From: Drosophila miranda
Taxonomy: Eukaryota > Arthropoda > Insecta > Diptera > Drosophilidae
Length of the DNA: 64,000 nt
Assembly (NCBI RefSeq): GCF_003369915.1
Contig: NC_046677.1
Location: 23,516,913 to 23,580,912, forward strand
Reading direction: 5' to 3'
The notes beneath the pieces are model-generated. The model made no database searches. It had not been told where the DNA came from and worked only from the letters and a program-made list of their open reading frames with translations. The position numbers and the translations under genes are program-made. Shown piece by piece: positions 1 through 22,311 of this stretch; positions within the stretch are counted from its first letter, which is position 1, and each line of letters opens with the position of its first letter.

Positions 1-212
1 GATACTTATCTGTGAATCTATCCAACCAAAACCGCACTAAACACTTCAACTACATCTCCCAAAAGCTACTGAAAGGTAGTGTCGGAAAAACAACAACATA
101 TGCCCAGCTTATCGGCACTTATGCTTCTACGCTTTTCAATTAGTAAATCCCCCAAGTTGCAACTAGTTGCATTATGCCAGCTAAGGCAACGCCTCACATG
201 ACTAATACCCAG

Positions 213-14684
<14,472 letters not shown>

Positions 14685-15240
14685 AGAGGCGAGTGTGGGT
14701 GAAATTCGTGCAATTAAAATTAAAATTATTTAAATCTAAAGTTTAAATATTATTCTAAGCATTAGTTTTAACTCTAAGTTAAAGTAAACAAATACACAAA
14801 AAAACCACAACAAAAATAAATACAAAATAAAAATAATAAAGCACTTTGAAACAATACTTATAAAAACGATTAAAAGATACTTAGTTAGAGTAGAGTTATT
14901 GCTGCGAGAGAGACACAGAGAGAGAGAGAGATAGAAAGAGAGAGAACTATCTCCTCAGATAACCCCCTGATCTAAGCAGCAGACGATTCAAATGATTAAC
15001 AAATATCAAATTAACAAGCATATATGCATATGAAAAATATATATATATAAAAAACAGACACACACACACACAATATATATACATACATATATACCACAAT
15101 ATATATATTATATATAGGAAAAATCAGATATATAGCCTAATCACAACAGAATCAGACACTAATTACTATAAGTCCATAAGCCAAGCCAATATTAATTGAA
15201 GTTTAACGAGTTTAATCATAAAGAGAAAACGCAATAAAGA
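14685..15240 (+). other. Drgx 3' UTR with AT/CA microsatellites
   Basis: AT-rich sequence follows the Drgx stop. Candidate poly(A) signals lie at about 14815-14840 and at 15233-15238 (AATAAA). A GA run lies at about 14915-14945, and CA and TA runs at about 15030-15118. Confidence 0.6.
15233..15238 (+). terminator. Distal poly(A) signal AATAAA for Drgx
   Basis: AATAAA is the last canonical signal before the convergent Kunitz gene. Earlier signals near 14.82 kb could be used instead. Confidence 0.4.
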
Positions 15241-15269
15241 TGATCATATTAGGATACAAATCTTTCAAA

Positions 15270-15275
15270 TTTATT
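15270..15275 (-). terminator. Poly(A) signal of Kunitz gene 1
   Basis: AATAAA on the minus strand lies about 40 bp past the stop codon of the first Kunitz gene. Confidence 0.6.
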
Positions 15276-15313
15276 CATATTACAGCTACTTATAGTGTGT
15301 CTTATGGGGTGTC

Positions 15314-15614
15314 CTAAAGCTTGCAGGTCTGTTCACATACTTTCTTGCTGTCGAACAGATTGTTGTTGCCGTGGCAGCCACTGTAGACGAACTGAAGGCA
15401 CTCGTTGCTGTCCTTGCGATAGGTCCACATATTCTGCTGCGACTTACAGTTGCCCAATTTTCCAAACTCCTCTCCACAGACAGCTATAATACGAATCGAA
15501 TGAGTGCCAAACCATCTGAGTATACTATATCTGCTATAACTTACGCGACTTGAGTGCGGCCAAGGCACTGGCCATCAGGCAGCAGAGCAGCAGCAGAAGA
15601 GCGAAAGATTTCAT
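15314..15614 (-). CDS. Secreted Kunitz/BPTI-type inhibitor, gene 1 (P1 = Lys)
   Basis: Two exons, 15545-15614 and 15314-15483, join in phase 1 with GTAAG/AG borders to give 79 residues. Residues 1 to about 20 form a signal peptide (MKSF then a Leu-rich core). The remainder is one Kunitz domain with all six cysteines, spaced 9-15-7-12-3, which is close to BPTI (8-15-7-12-3). The residue after the second Cys, the P1 position that enters the protease pocket, is Lys, so a trypsin-like target is expected. The usual GGCGGN motif reads SGCHGNN here. It is a close paralogue of gene 3, and even the intron is nearly the same. A promoter with TATA and GATAAG lies at 15704-15751. Members of this family act outside the cell, in haemolymph, gut or seminal fluid; which applies here is unknown. 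Confidence 0.92.
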
Positions 15615-15703
15615 ATTGATTCAAAATTCAAAACCTAAGACTGGAGATCTTTCTGAGGGACTGGCGAAAACCAACTGTTCGTCGAAGGCAGTCTATGGCG
15701 GCG

Positions 15704-15751
15704 TTTTATAGGTTCAAACCGGATCGCTTATCAGGCGGCCACCAGAGGGTC
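15704..15751 (-). promoter_or_regulatory. Kunitz gene 1 promoter: TATA box, CCGGTTT, GATAAG, GACCCTC
   Basis: Reading the minus strand 5' to 3', I see GACCCTC (15745-15751), GATAAG (15727-15732), CCGGTTT (15716-15722) and TATAAAA (15704-15710). The start codon follows about 90 bp downstream. The same string of elements recurs at genes 3 and 8 and at an orphan copy near 17.43 kb. GATAAG is a GATA-factor site. Confidence 0.6.
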
Positions 15752-15925
15752 GTTTCGCTTCGCCTCACGATGTTTGTTCGAACGGTAAACAAAAACAAAA
15801 ACAAAAACAACAAACCTTAAAATAATAGTGAAATTTATTGTTTTTGCAAAAAACACAACAAGCTTTGCTTTTCAGAGTTCAATATTTTGAGTGATTTTTT
15901 TGTTTAGGTGTTTTTCTGTCCATTT

Positions 15926-16257
15926 CTAGTCCTTGCATGCCTTTTCGCATTCCACTTGGGAGGAGAACTGATTCGCATTGCCGCCACAGCCGCCAAAGAC
16001 AAACTCCGAGCAGGCATTCTTTTTGGCGTCATAGGTCCAGGCCGGCATATAGGCCATACAGGCAGCCCCATCCTGTGCCATGCCATCCTTCGAATGGGGT
16101 TGAGTACACATCTCTATCATCAGATATACATATCTCAGATATTAAACAGGTATATGTAGCACCCACGATTCTTACCAGGCTTGGCCTGCACCAATAAGCC
16201 ACCGCTGGATAGGCTGCCGATCAGCAATCCAATGACTGCAATTCCGAGATACTTCAT
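15926..16257 (-). CDS. Secreted Kunitz/BPTI-type inhibitor, gene 2 (P1 = Met, long first loop)
   Basis: Exons 16176-16257 and 15926-16113 join in phase 1 (GTAAG/AG) to give 89 residues. The signal peptide begins MKYLGIAVIGLLIG and probably ends near VQA. The six cysteines are spaced 15-15-7-12-3. The loop between the first and second Cys is seven residues longer than in BPTI and carries a KDGMAQDG string. The P1 residue is Met, which would suit an elastase- or chymotrypsin-like protease rather than trypsin. The VFGGCGGNANQF core is typical of the family. It lies between the duplicates gene 1 and gene 3. A TATA box at 16312-16319 and GATAAG at 16357-16362 lie upstream. Confidence 0.92.
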
Positions 16258-16311
16258 TCTAAATGCAACTCAAACTCAGGTCTGATCTTCTGCCTCAGGC
16301 CACATCATCAC

Positions 16312-16362
16312 TTTATATAGACGAGTACCATATGGTGGCGACAGAACAAGACGTTTCTTATC
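16312..16362 (-). promoter_or_regulatory. Kunitz gene 2 promoter: TATA box and GATAAG
   Basis: TATATAAA is at 16312-16319 and GATAAG at 16357-16362 on the minus strand, about 55 and 100 bp before the ATG. A weaker CTCTC string replaces the GACCCTC of gene 1. Confidence 0.5.
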
Positions 16363-16671
16363 GCGGAGAGAGTTTACTGGACTCTGACGAAATACACTTA
16401 GAAAGTCAGCAGATAGCTCATCTATTTTCGTATTTATGAGTAAAGATTTAAACCAAAGCAGAGATTATGCAATGCGACCTAAGTACATAGGATCTATATA
16501 CATATGTGGCAGCACTAGACTTCTTGTGGTACATGCATCAAGAGATGCTCTATGAAAGTCAAACTAAACAAACATAAATATTTATCCAATAAAGATGAAT
16601 TTATTATTATAGCATTAAAATCATAAACATTTCTTCACATTAAATCTACTTTTATGTAGAATGGGAAAGCT

Positions 16672-16972
16672 TTAAACCTTACAGGTCTGTTCACATATTT
16701 TCTTGCTATCAAAAAGATTGTTATTGCCATGGCAGCCACTGTACAAGAATTCAATGCATTCGTTTTTATCCTCGCGATAGGTCCACTTCGTGAGCGATGC
16801 CCTACACTCGCCAATCTTTCCAGACTCCTCTCCACAGACAGCTATAATACGAATCGAATGAGTCCCAAATCATCTGAATATACTACATCTTCTATAACTT
16901 ACGCGACTTGAGTGTGGCCAAAGCACTTGCCATCAGGCCACAGAGCAGCAGCAGAAGAGTGAAATATTTCAT
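16672..16972 (-). CDS. Secreted Kunitz/BPTI-type inhibitor, gene 3 (P1 = Arg), duplicate of gene 1
   Basis: Exons 16903-16972 and 16672-16841 join in phase 1 to give 79 residues. The signal peptide is MKYFTLLLLLCGLMASALA. The Kunitz domain has all six cysteines, spaced 9-15-7-12-3, with SGCHGNNN as in gene 1. P1 is Arg, so a trypsin-like target is expected. Exon sizes equal those of gene 1, and the short intron is almost identical, which indicates recent tandem duplication across gene 2. An open frame at 16635-16835 in another phase is a shadow of this gene. Confidence 0.9.
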
Positions 16973-17049
16973 ATTGATTTTTTTAAGACTGCAGATCACT
17001 GGAGCACGGACGAACGATAACTGTGCTTTGAAGGCAGAGTCTGCTGGCC

Positions 17050-17100
17050 TTTTATAGGCCCCAATCCAAACCGGATTGCATATCAGGATCGCGGAGGGTT
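17050..17100 (-). promoter_or_regulatory. Kunitz gene 3 promoter (TATA, CCGGTTT, diverged GATA, ACCCTC)
   Basis: TATAAAA is at 17050-17056 and CCGGTTT at about 17068-17074. A diverged TGATAT replaces GATAAG, and ACCCTC lies at about 17094-17099. The order matches the gene 1 promoter. Confidence 0.5.
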
Positions 17101-17413
17101 ACATCGCTTTGCGATTATTGCTCAATGAAATAAACAGTGCAATTTATTGATTTTGAAAAGACACCAGCTTTACTTTCAGAGTTTAGTATTTGGTTTAATT
17201 TTGAGTTATTTTTTAAGCGGAAGAAATGTGTCTTTACCTACTGAAACTTCAAAAATAATCTTAAAACAAACAAACTTTTTTTCGCAACTGCTTAAAACCA
17301 AATACTATTTACTCTAAATAGCGCCAAAAGTATACCAAAATAATATAAATTAAAAACGAGACCGGAACATTCATGGCAAATGTTTGGGAAATTATTAGAG
17401 GCTGGGCCGGAAG

Positions 17414-17446
17414 AAACCGGAACTCTTATCAGCCCACGAGAGGGTC
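17414..17446 (-). promoter_or_regulatory. Orphan copy of the Kunitz promoter module
   Basis: The minus strand reads GACCCTC (17440-17446), GATAAG (17425-17430), a 4-base gap and CCGGTTT (17414-17420). The GATAAG-to-CCGGTTT spacing is the same as at gene 1. No TATA box or signal-peptide exon follows toward lower coordinates, down to about 17172. This looks like the remains of a lost Kunitz gene. Confidence 0.5.
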
Positions 17447-17479
17447 ACTCCGATTAGCTGGCGTTGTTTGAGCTGGGAT

Positions 17480-17915
17480 TTATAAAAACTTGAATTCTGG
17501 GATTGTAATAAAAATATGTATTTCCAAATAGACAATTATGTAGGAACGCAAGTAGCTGAAACAGGAACATTATCTATTATGAAAATTATAGGGGCTTTAA
17601 TAGCATATTTAATTCTTAGTCCAATTAAAAAAAAAGAAATATATATAGAAATATATGTAGATGTTAACAAAATATGTTAGAATACAACTAAAAAAATAGC
17701 TACACGAATCAAAACAAATCTGATCTTAAATTATTATGGCTATATTGAAATATTTAAGTCCTCATATAGAGCCAAATGTACAAAAATTGGTCAGACTATT
17801 AAATCTACAAGGAAAAGAATAAAATCCTAACTCGAATGATGCTAATGTGGTTTTTGATGATGATATTTCAACTAGAGCTGTAGCACAAATGTATCAAAAA
17901 TGCCAACAAAATTAA
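17480..17915. other. AT-rich segment with short coding-like stretches, origin unknown
   Basis: This stretch is markedly richer in A/T than the flanking Kunitz genes. On the + strand it can be read as short peptide stretches of ordinary composition, such as MYFQIDNYVGTQVAETG near 17516 and IEPNVQKLVRLLNLQGKE near 17770. No family is recognised and the segment is not an intact gene. It may be a decayed inserted sequence or chance. Confidence 0.3.
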
Positions 17916-17938
17916 CGAGTAAATATCACTTGTGGTAT

Positions 17939-18246
17939 TTATTCCAAACACTTTGCCTCACAATCCTCCTTAGAGCCAAAACGATTGTCATTGCCACCAC
18001 AGCCGCCATAGATGAACTTCACGCATTCTTTAGCCTTAGAATCAAAAGACCAGCTCGGGATGTAAGCCTCACAGGAAATGCGTCCGTCCCCATTGCGGGA
18101 ATGCTCAAGGCCACAGACTTCTGTGGAAATCAAAGAATGAATGAGTTTTTGAGTCTAGAGAACTCTGCTGATCACCGACCATTTTTCAGGGCCAAAGAAT
18201 TGGCCACCAAGACAGCGAGCACAGCCAGCAGCAGAAAGAACTTCAT
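17939..18246 (-). CDS. Secreted Kunitz/BPTI-type inhibitor, gene 4 (P1 = Glu)
   Basis: Exons 18180-18246 and 17939-18120 join in phase 1 to give 82 residues. The donor is the weak form G|GTCGGT. The signal peptide starts MKFFLLLAVLAVLVANSLA. Cysteines are spaced 13-15-7-12-3, with a first loop lengthened by five residues (HSRNGDGR). The P1 residue is Glu. An acidic P1 is rare in Kunitz inhibitors and would point to a Glu-specific protease or to a non-inhibitory role. The IYGGCGGNDNRF core is intact. Upstream are TATATA (18333-18338) and GATAAG (18353-18358). Confidence 0.92.
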
Positions 18247-18332
18247 TATTGGAGGATGGGATGATCGTCTAGAGAGCTTCTCGTTCTAAGATTCAGAAAA
18301 TAACTAAAGCTGGGAGTCTAACAGTCGAATAA

Positions 18333-18358
18333 TATATACAAAAATTCTGTTGCTTATC
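18333..18358 (-). promoter_or_regulatory. Kunitz gene 4 promoter: TATA and GATAAG
   Basis: TATATA at 18333-18338 and GATAAG at 18353-18358 lie about 90-110 bp before the ATG. Confidence 0.45.
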
Positions 18359-18805
18359 TCACCGCTTCACAGCGATTAGTCGAGCAAACTGCTAAACAAA
18401 AATAAAACATTATTGGGAAATCTCCACAAAAATGTGCAATGCTTTGTGTAAATATTTGTGTCGATATTGCGCCTTAATGGATGTTTGCTTGGTATTTTTC
18501 AGCGAGTTTTTTACCGAGAACTCACTCTGTTTACCGATCGCCACAAACAAGGGGAAAGCCCCATAGCAGCCGCAACACTCGTGTGAATGATAATTGTATG
18601 ATTATAATTAATAATTGCTTTAGCCAGACACAACAAAAGGCAGTCAGCTGATGATGAAAAGGTTTGGAAACTCATAATTAAGTGCATTTTCTGATGGCGA
18701 AAGGGTTCTGTCAACATAATGAATGACAATTGAAAACAATCTTGATCTGAATGGCTGTCAAAGAAAACATTTATCCAGTATTATTGACTCTTTTATTGCT
18801 GAAAT

Positions 18806-19103
18806 TTACTCCATACATGTTGCCTCACATTCACGCTGGGATTCGAAGCGATTGTCGTTGCCACCGCAGCCTCCGTAAATGAAACGTGTGCACACCCTGT
18901 TCGCCGCATCATAAGACCATCTGCGCATCAGCGCCCTACACAATCCTTTTTGGGAGTGCGGAAGAGCACAGATATCTGCCGAAATCGAAGGATATTCTTC
19001 AGTTATAGAAAATAAGGAATCCTCAAGAAGACAGACCGTTTTTCATTGCTAAGGAACTGGCCGTAAGAGCAGCCAACACAACCAGGATCAGCAGGAACTT
19101 CAT
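18806..19103 (-). CDS. Secreted Kunitz/BPTI-type inhibitor, gene 5 (P1 = Arg)
   Basis: Exons 19037-19103 and 18806-18975 join in phase 1 through a G|GTCTGT donor to give 78 residues. The signal peptide starts MKFLLILVVLAALTASSLA. Cysteines are spaced 9-15-7-12-3, so the first loop is near the standard length, unlike genes 4, 6 and 7. P1 is Arg, followed by A. The FIYGGCGGNDNRF core is complete. The inhibitor exon has no in-frame Met at its start, so a plain ORF scan misses this gene. A TATAAAT lies near 19178. No GATAAG is seen nearby. Confidence 0.9.
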
Positions 19104-19429
19104 GATGCGATTGGGTTGTTAAGAACCTAAGGGACAAAAGTTAACTGAATTTTACTGAGACAAGAGTCGATCAATTTATACAAAATGATACGGCATACGT
19201 TTAACAGTTGTTGGCGCAACAGTACATCATATTACAATGGTAATTTGTATGGGACGGAAAACAATAAAGACCTCAAAAACATACTACTTTGAGTCGAGAA
19301 GCATTCTCTATTGAGAATAACCTAGTTTATGGCGAAATTGGGTTGCTAAATACACGTTTCCACTGTTTCAAAATACATTCATTGTGGAAACTTCCACTCA
19401 TTTATTCAGCACTTTGATCCGCTCAAAAC

Positions 19430-19733
19430 TTATTCCTTACACCACAGTTCACATCGAGCCTGAGATGAGAAACGATTTAAATTGCCACCGCAGCCGCCAT
19501 AAGTGAACGGCACGCATTCCTTTCCATTGTAGGACCAACTGGGAATGTAGGCCAGACAGGCCTTAATTCCATCTCCATCTTTGGAACTTGGAAGTGCACA
19601 AATGACTGTCGAAATCAAAGGATATACTTCAGTTACAGGAAAGTGCGAAATCCCAAGAGGACAGACCGTGTTTTAGGCACAAGGAACTGGTCACAAACGT
19701 GGCAAACACAACCAACAGCAGCAAGAACTTCAT
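19430..19733 (-). CDS. Secreted Kunitz/BPTI-type inhibitor, gene 6 (P1 = Leu)
   Basis: Exons 19667-19733 and 19430-19605 join in phase 1 with a G|GTCTGT donor to give 80 residues. The signal peptide starts MKFLLLLVVFATFVTSSLC. Cysteines are spaced 13-14-7-12-3: the first loop is long (SSKDGDGIK) and the second-to-third spacing is one residue short (SYNGKE). P1 is Leu, which suits a chymotrypsin- or elastase-like target. It is a tandem duplicate of gene 7, with similar introns and flanks. Confidence 0.92.
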
Positions 19734-20250
19734 TGAAAAGCGATTTTCGATAACTTCAACCTACCAGAGAGAAAGGTAAACTGAGCTAAAACTATGGAAC
19801 AGTTGCACAACTTATACAAAATTCTTATGAATGTAAATCACCTAATAACCAAACCGTGAACCTTGACGAGCACCGTGTTGAATTGCGTTTAATGGTAGTT
19901 TGCATTTCATTAATATTCCGAACTCACACTATCGTAGGGAGAAATATCCATATATGCTTCCGTAATATGCTTCCGAAAATGTTCTTGAGATTCATACATC
20001 TTTCACACTTTTCTCTTCCAAAACAAAGTACCAACACGGAAGTAAGTTCCTCAAACAATTAAATTCAAACAAATCTTCGAGAATGATTCTCCTTTGATTC
20101 TAGCAGTATTCTCCAACGAGAATAACTTAGTTTTGGTCAAAATTGGATTGCTCAACAAGCCATAAATACACGGCTGGTCTTTTATGGTGTTATTTTGTTC
20201 ATTGGGGAAAGTCCCACTCATTTATTTTTCATTTTAAGTCACTACAAAAT

Positions 20251-20554
20251 TTATTCCAAACACTTAGCTTCACATTCAGCCTGAGAATTGAAGCGATTAT
20301 CATTGCCACCGCATCCGCCATAAACGAACGCCTCGCATGTCCTTCCATTGTAGGACCAACTGGGAATGTAGGCCAGACAGGCCCTAACCCCATCTCCATT
20401 CTGGGAATATGGAAGTCCACAAATGGCTGTTGAAATCAAAGGATATACTTCAGTTATAGGACAGTAAGAAATCTCAGGAGGACAGACCGTTCTTCAGGCA
20501 CAAGGAACTAGCCACAAAGGTGGCGAACACAACCAGCAGCAGCAGGAACTTCAT
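20251..20554 (-). CDS. Secreted Kunitz/BPTI-type inhibitor, gene 7 (P1 = Leu), duplicate of gene 6
   Basis: Exons 20488-20554 and 20251-20426 join in phase 1 with a G|GTCTGT donor to give 80 residues. The signal peptide starts MKFLLLLVVFATFVASSLC. Cysteines are spaced 13-14-7-12-3, as in gene 6, and P1 is Leu. The long first loop reads PYSQNGDGVR. Flanking sequence also matches gene 6: compare the GAGAATAAC-type strings near 19315 and 20118. The duplicated unit is therefore about 0.8 kb. TATAAAG lies about 80 bp upstream of the ATG. Confidence 0.92.
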
Positions 20555-20859
20555 TTTAATGTGATTATCGAGAACTTTAAGCTAACAGGGAGAAATGTAA
20601 ACTGAGCTAAACCTAGGGAACAGTTGCACACTTTATACGAAATTACAATGAATGTAATCAGCCAACCCTTAACCTAGACGAGCGCCGTGTTGTAACGACT
20701 CGGTGTTCATTCTATTAATTCTCCGAACTCACATTATCATTGTGTGATCATTAGGGAGAAAAACTCATACTGTAATCTGATTCCGACAATGTTCACCAGA
20801 ATCATTAATCTTACATGTTCATAAGGAAATTTTGATAGACTCAGTCTTCTCAATAAGGT

Positions 20860-21299
20860 CATCCAAGCTTAAAACAGTAGCCTCAGAAGAGTACGAGTAC
20901 GGGTCTCACTAGGAAAGAGCAAGCGGTGGAGAGAGACACAGAGAGGCCGCGAGACGTAGGTGGAACTTATCTTCTTTATTCTGGTTGATCAGAACATTCT
21001 TTATATTTCGGGGTTTATAGATTTCTCTAAATGTAAAAAAAATAGGGGAACTATTATGTTTATATGAATTGTCTATTTTTCACAAATTTCACAATAGTTT
21101 TAGGGATTCTTTTTTGTCTTCCAAAACGAAAAGTTTCCTTAATTCTGAAAGCTTTCAATGTGGAATGTTTTTCCCAATAACGCAATGAATATATCCAAAG
21201 TAATCTAGTAATAACCATTCAAATTGTAATTCAATAAAACACTTTATTCTATTTCTAATATGTAAATCATATCAGAGTCGAAATGGGGTAGGGGATTAG
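20860..21299. other. Intergenic, no gene seen
   Basis: This stretch holds a GA-rich string (20925-20955) and AT-rich sequence. AATAAA on the minus strand near 21233-21238 can serve gene 8. Confidence 0.4.
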
Positions 21300-21617
21300 T
21301 TATTCCTTGCACTTTTCCTCACATTCCGCTTGGCTGCCAAATTTATTATCGTTGCCACCGCAGCCGCCATAGACGAACTCCGAGCACTGATTGCTGTCGG
21401 CGTAGTAGCTCCACTTTGGCATGAACGCAGCGCACTTGATCAGACCATTACCATCGACGCCAGCCTCAAGCTCGCAGATGGCTAAAAAGGAGAACATTCA
21501 AGTTGGGAATGGCAATCTGTTTCGAATAGAATCTCTCCCTGTAGACTTACGATCCTTCAAGGCCAGGGTTAGGCCCAGCAGGGCAAATATCAGGCCGAAA
21601 ATAGCAAGGAACTTCAT
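21300..21617 (-). CDS. Secreted Kunitz/BPTI-type inhibitor, gene 8 (P1 = Ala)
   Basis: Exons 21551-21617 and 21300-21481 join in phase 1 (GTAAGT donor) to give 82 residues. The signal peptide starts MKFLAIFGLIFALLGLTLA. Cysteines are spaced 13-15-7-12-3, with a long first loop (EAGVDGNGLIK). P1 is Ala, which points to an elastase-like target if the protein is an inhibitor at all. The FVYGGCGGNDNKF core is intact. The promoter at 21711-21765 has TATA, GATAAG and GACCCTC in the same order as gene 1. Confidence 0.93.
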
Positions 21618-21710
21618 TGTGGAATTGATTTTTTGAAAGTACAAACTCTTCCAGCTGCTGTGGAACGACGACTAATGCCCATCGAAGGTCTAACACCGAG
21701 CTATATACGC

Positions 21711-21765
21711 TTTCGCAGACTGGAACACGGGCTGCTTATCGATGTGCTCGTGAACCGCGAGGGTC
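21711..21765 (-). promoter_or_regulatory. Kunitz gene 8 promoter: TATA, GATAAG, GACCCTC
   Basis: On the minus strand, GACCCTC (21759-21765), GATAAG (21735-21740) and TATATAG (about 21711-21717) lie 95-150 bp before the ATG. The CCGGTTT element is not preserved. Confidence 0.55.
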
Positions 21766-21921
21766 ATTAACAAGTGCTTGTTAAAATACTAAGTAAATAT
21801 ACATAGTTTGTATGTGTATTGTGGGTAGGTACTATATTTGTGTGGGGATGGGAGATGACTTAATTGCTTGGTCGGGAGGCCATTAATAAACCTATATACT
21901 ATGCGCTAAATAAACTATAGT

Positions 21922-22311
21922 TTAGGCACTGCTACCGCCGCTCTCCGTAGTCACATCACTGTCGCTGCTCTGTGGTTCTGTGGTCGCAGAGATTTCAGTG
22001 ACTGCCGCACGGCCCAGGCAGGCCTTCTCGCACAGATCCTTGCTCTCGAAGTTGTTTCCATTCCCGGCACATCCTCCATAGACGAACTCCTCGCAGGCCT
22101 GGGTATCCACATTGTAGGCATACCGATAGAATAGGGCAAAACAGCGTCCCGTCTCCTTGGGCTGATGACAATCCTCGGGAACATCCACAACTTTCTCTCC
22201 CGAAACAGAGTCCTGCTTCTCTACGACCACATCGGAGGGTGGGGCTGCGAGGGTGCTCACCAGGAGTAGGGCACTGGCGATGACCAGAATAAAGCTGTAT
22301 CTGTAGCACAT
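21922..22311 (-). CDS. Secreted Kunitz-domain protein with acidic Ser/Thr tail, gene 9 (single exon)
   Basis: One uninterrupted exon of 129 residues. The signal peptide (MCYRYSFILVIASALLLVSTLA) is followed by a 25-residue acidic spacer. A Kunitz domain of residues about 48-99 has cysteines spaced 8-15-7-12-3, exactly as in BPTI. P1 is Phe, which predicts a chymotrypsin-like target. The C-terminal 30 residues are rich in Ser, Thr, Glu and Asp and could be O-glycosylated. It lacks the phase-1 intron present in the other cluster members, so intron loss is likely. Confidence 0.93.
   Translation of the reverse strand: MCYRYSFILVIASALLLVSTLAAPPSDVVVEKQDSVSGEKVVDVPEDCHQPKETGRCFALFYRYAYNVDTQACEEFVYGGCAGNGNNFESKDLCEKACLGRAAVTEISATTEPQSSDSDVTTESGGSSA

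Noticed and set aside
16635-16835. 66-codon minus-strand frame over Kunitz gene 3
   Set aside because: It is a phase-shifted shadow. The true frame gives the six-cysteine Kunitz domain and joins the signal-peptide exon.
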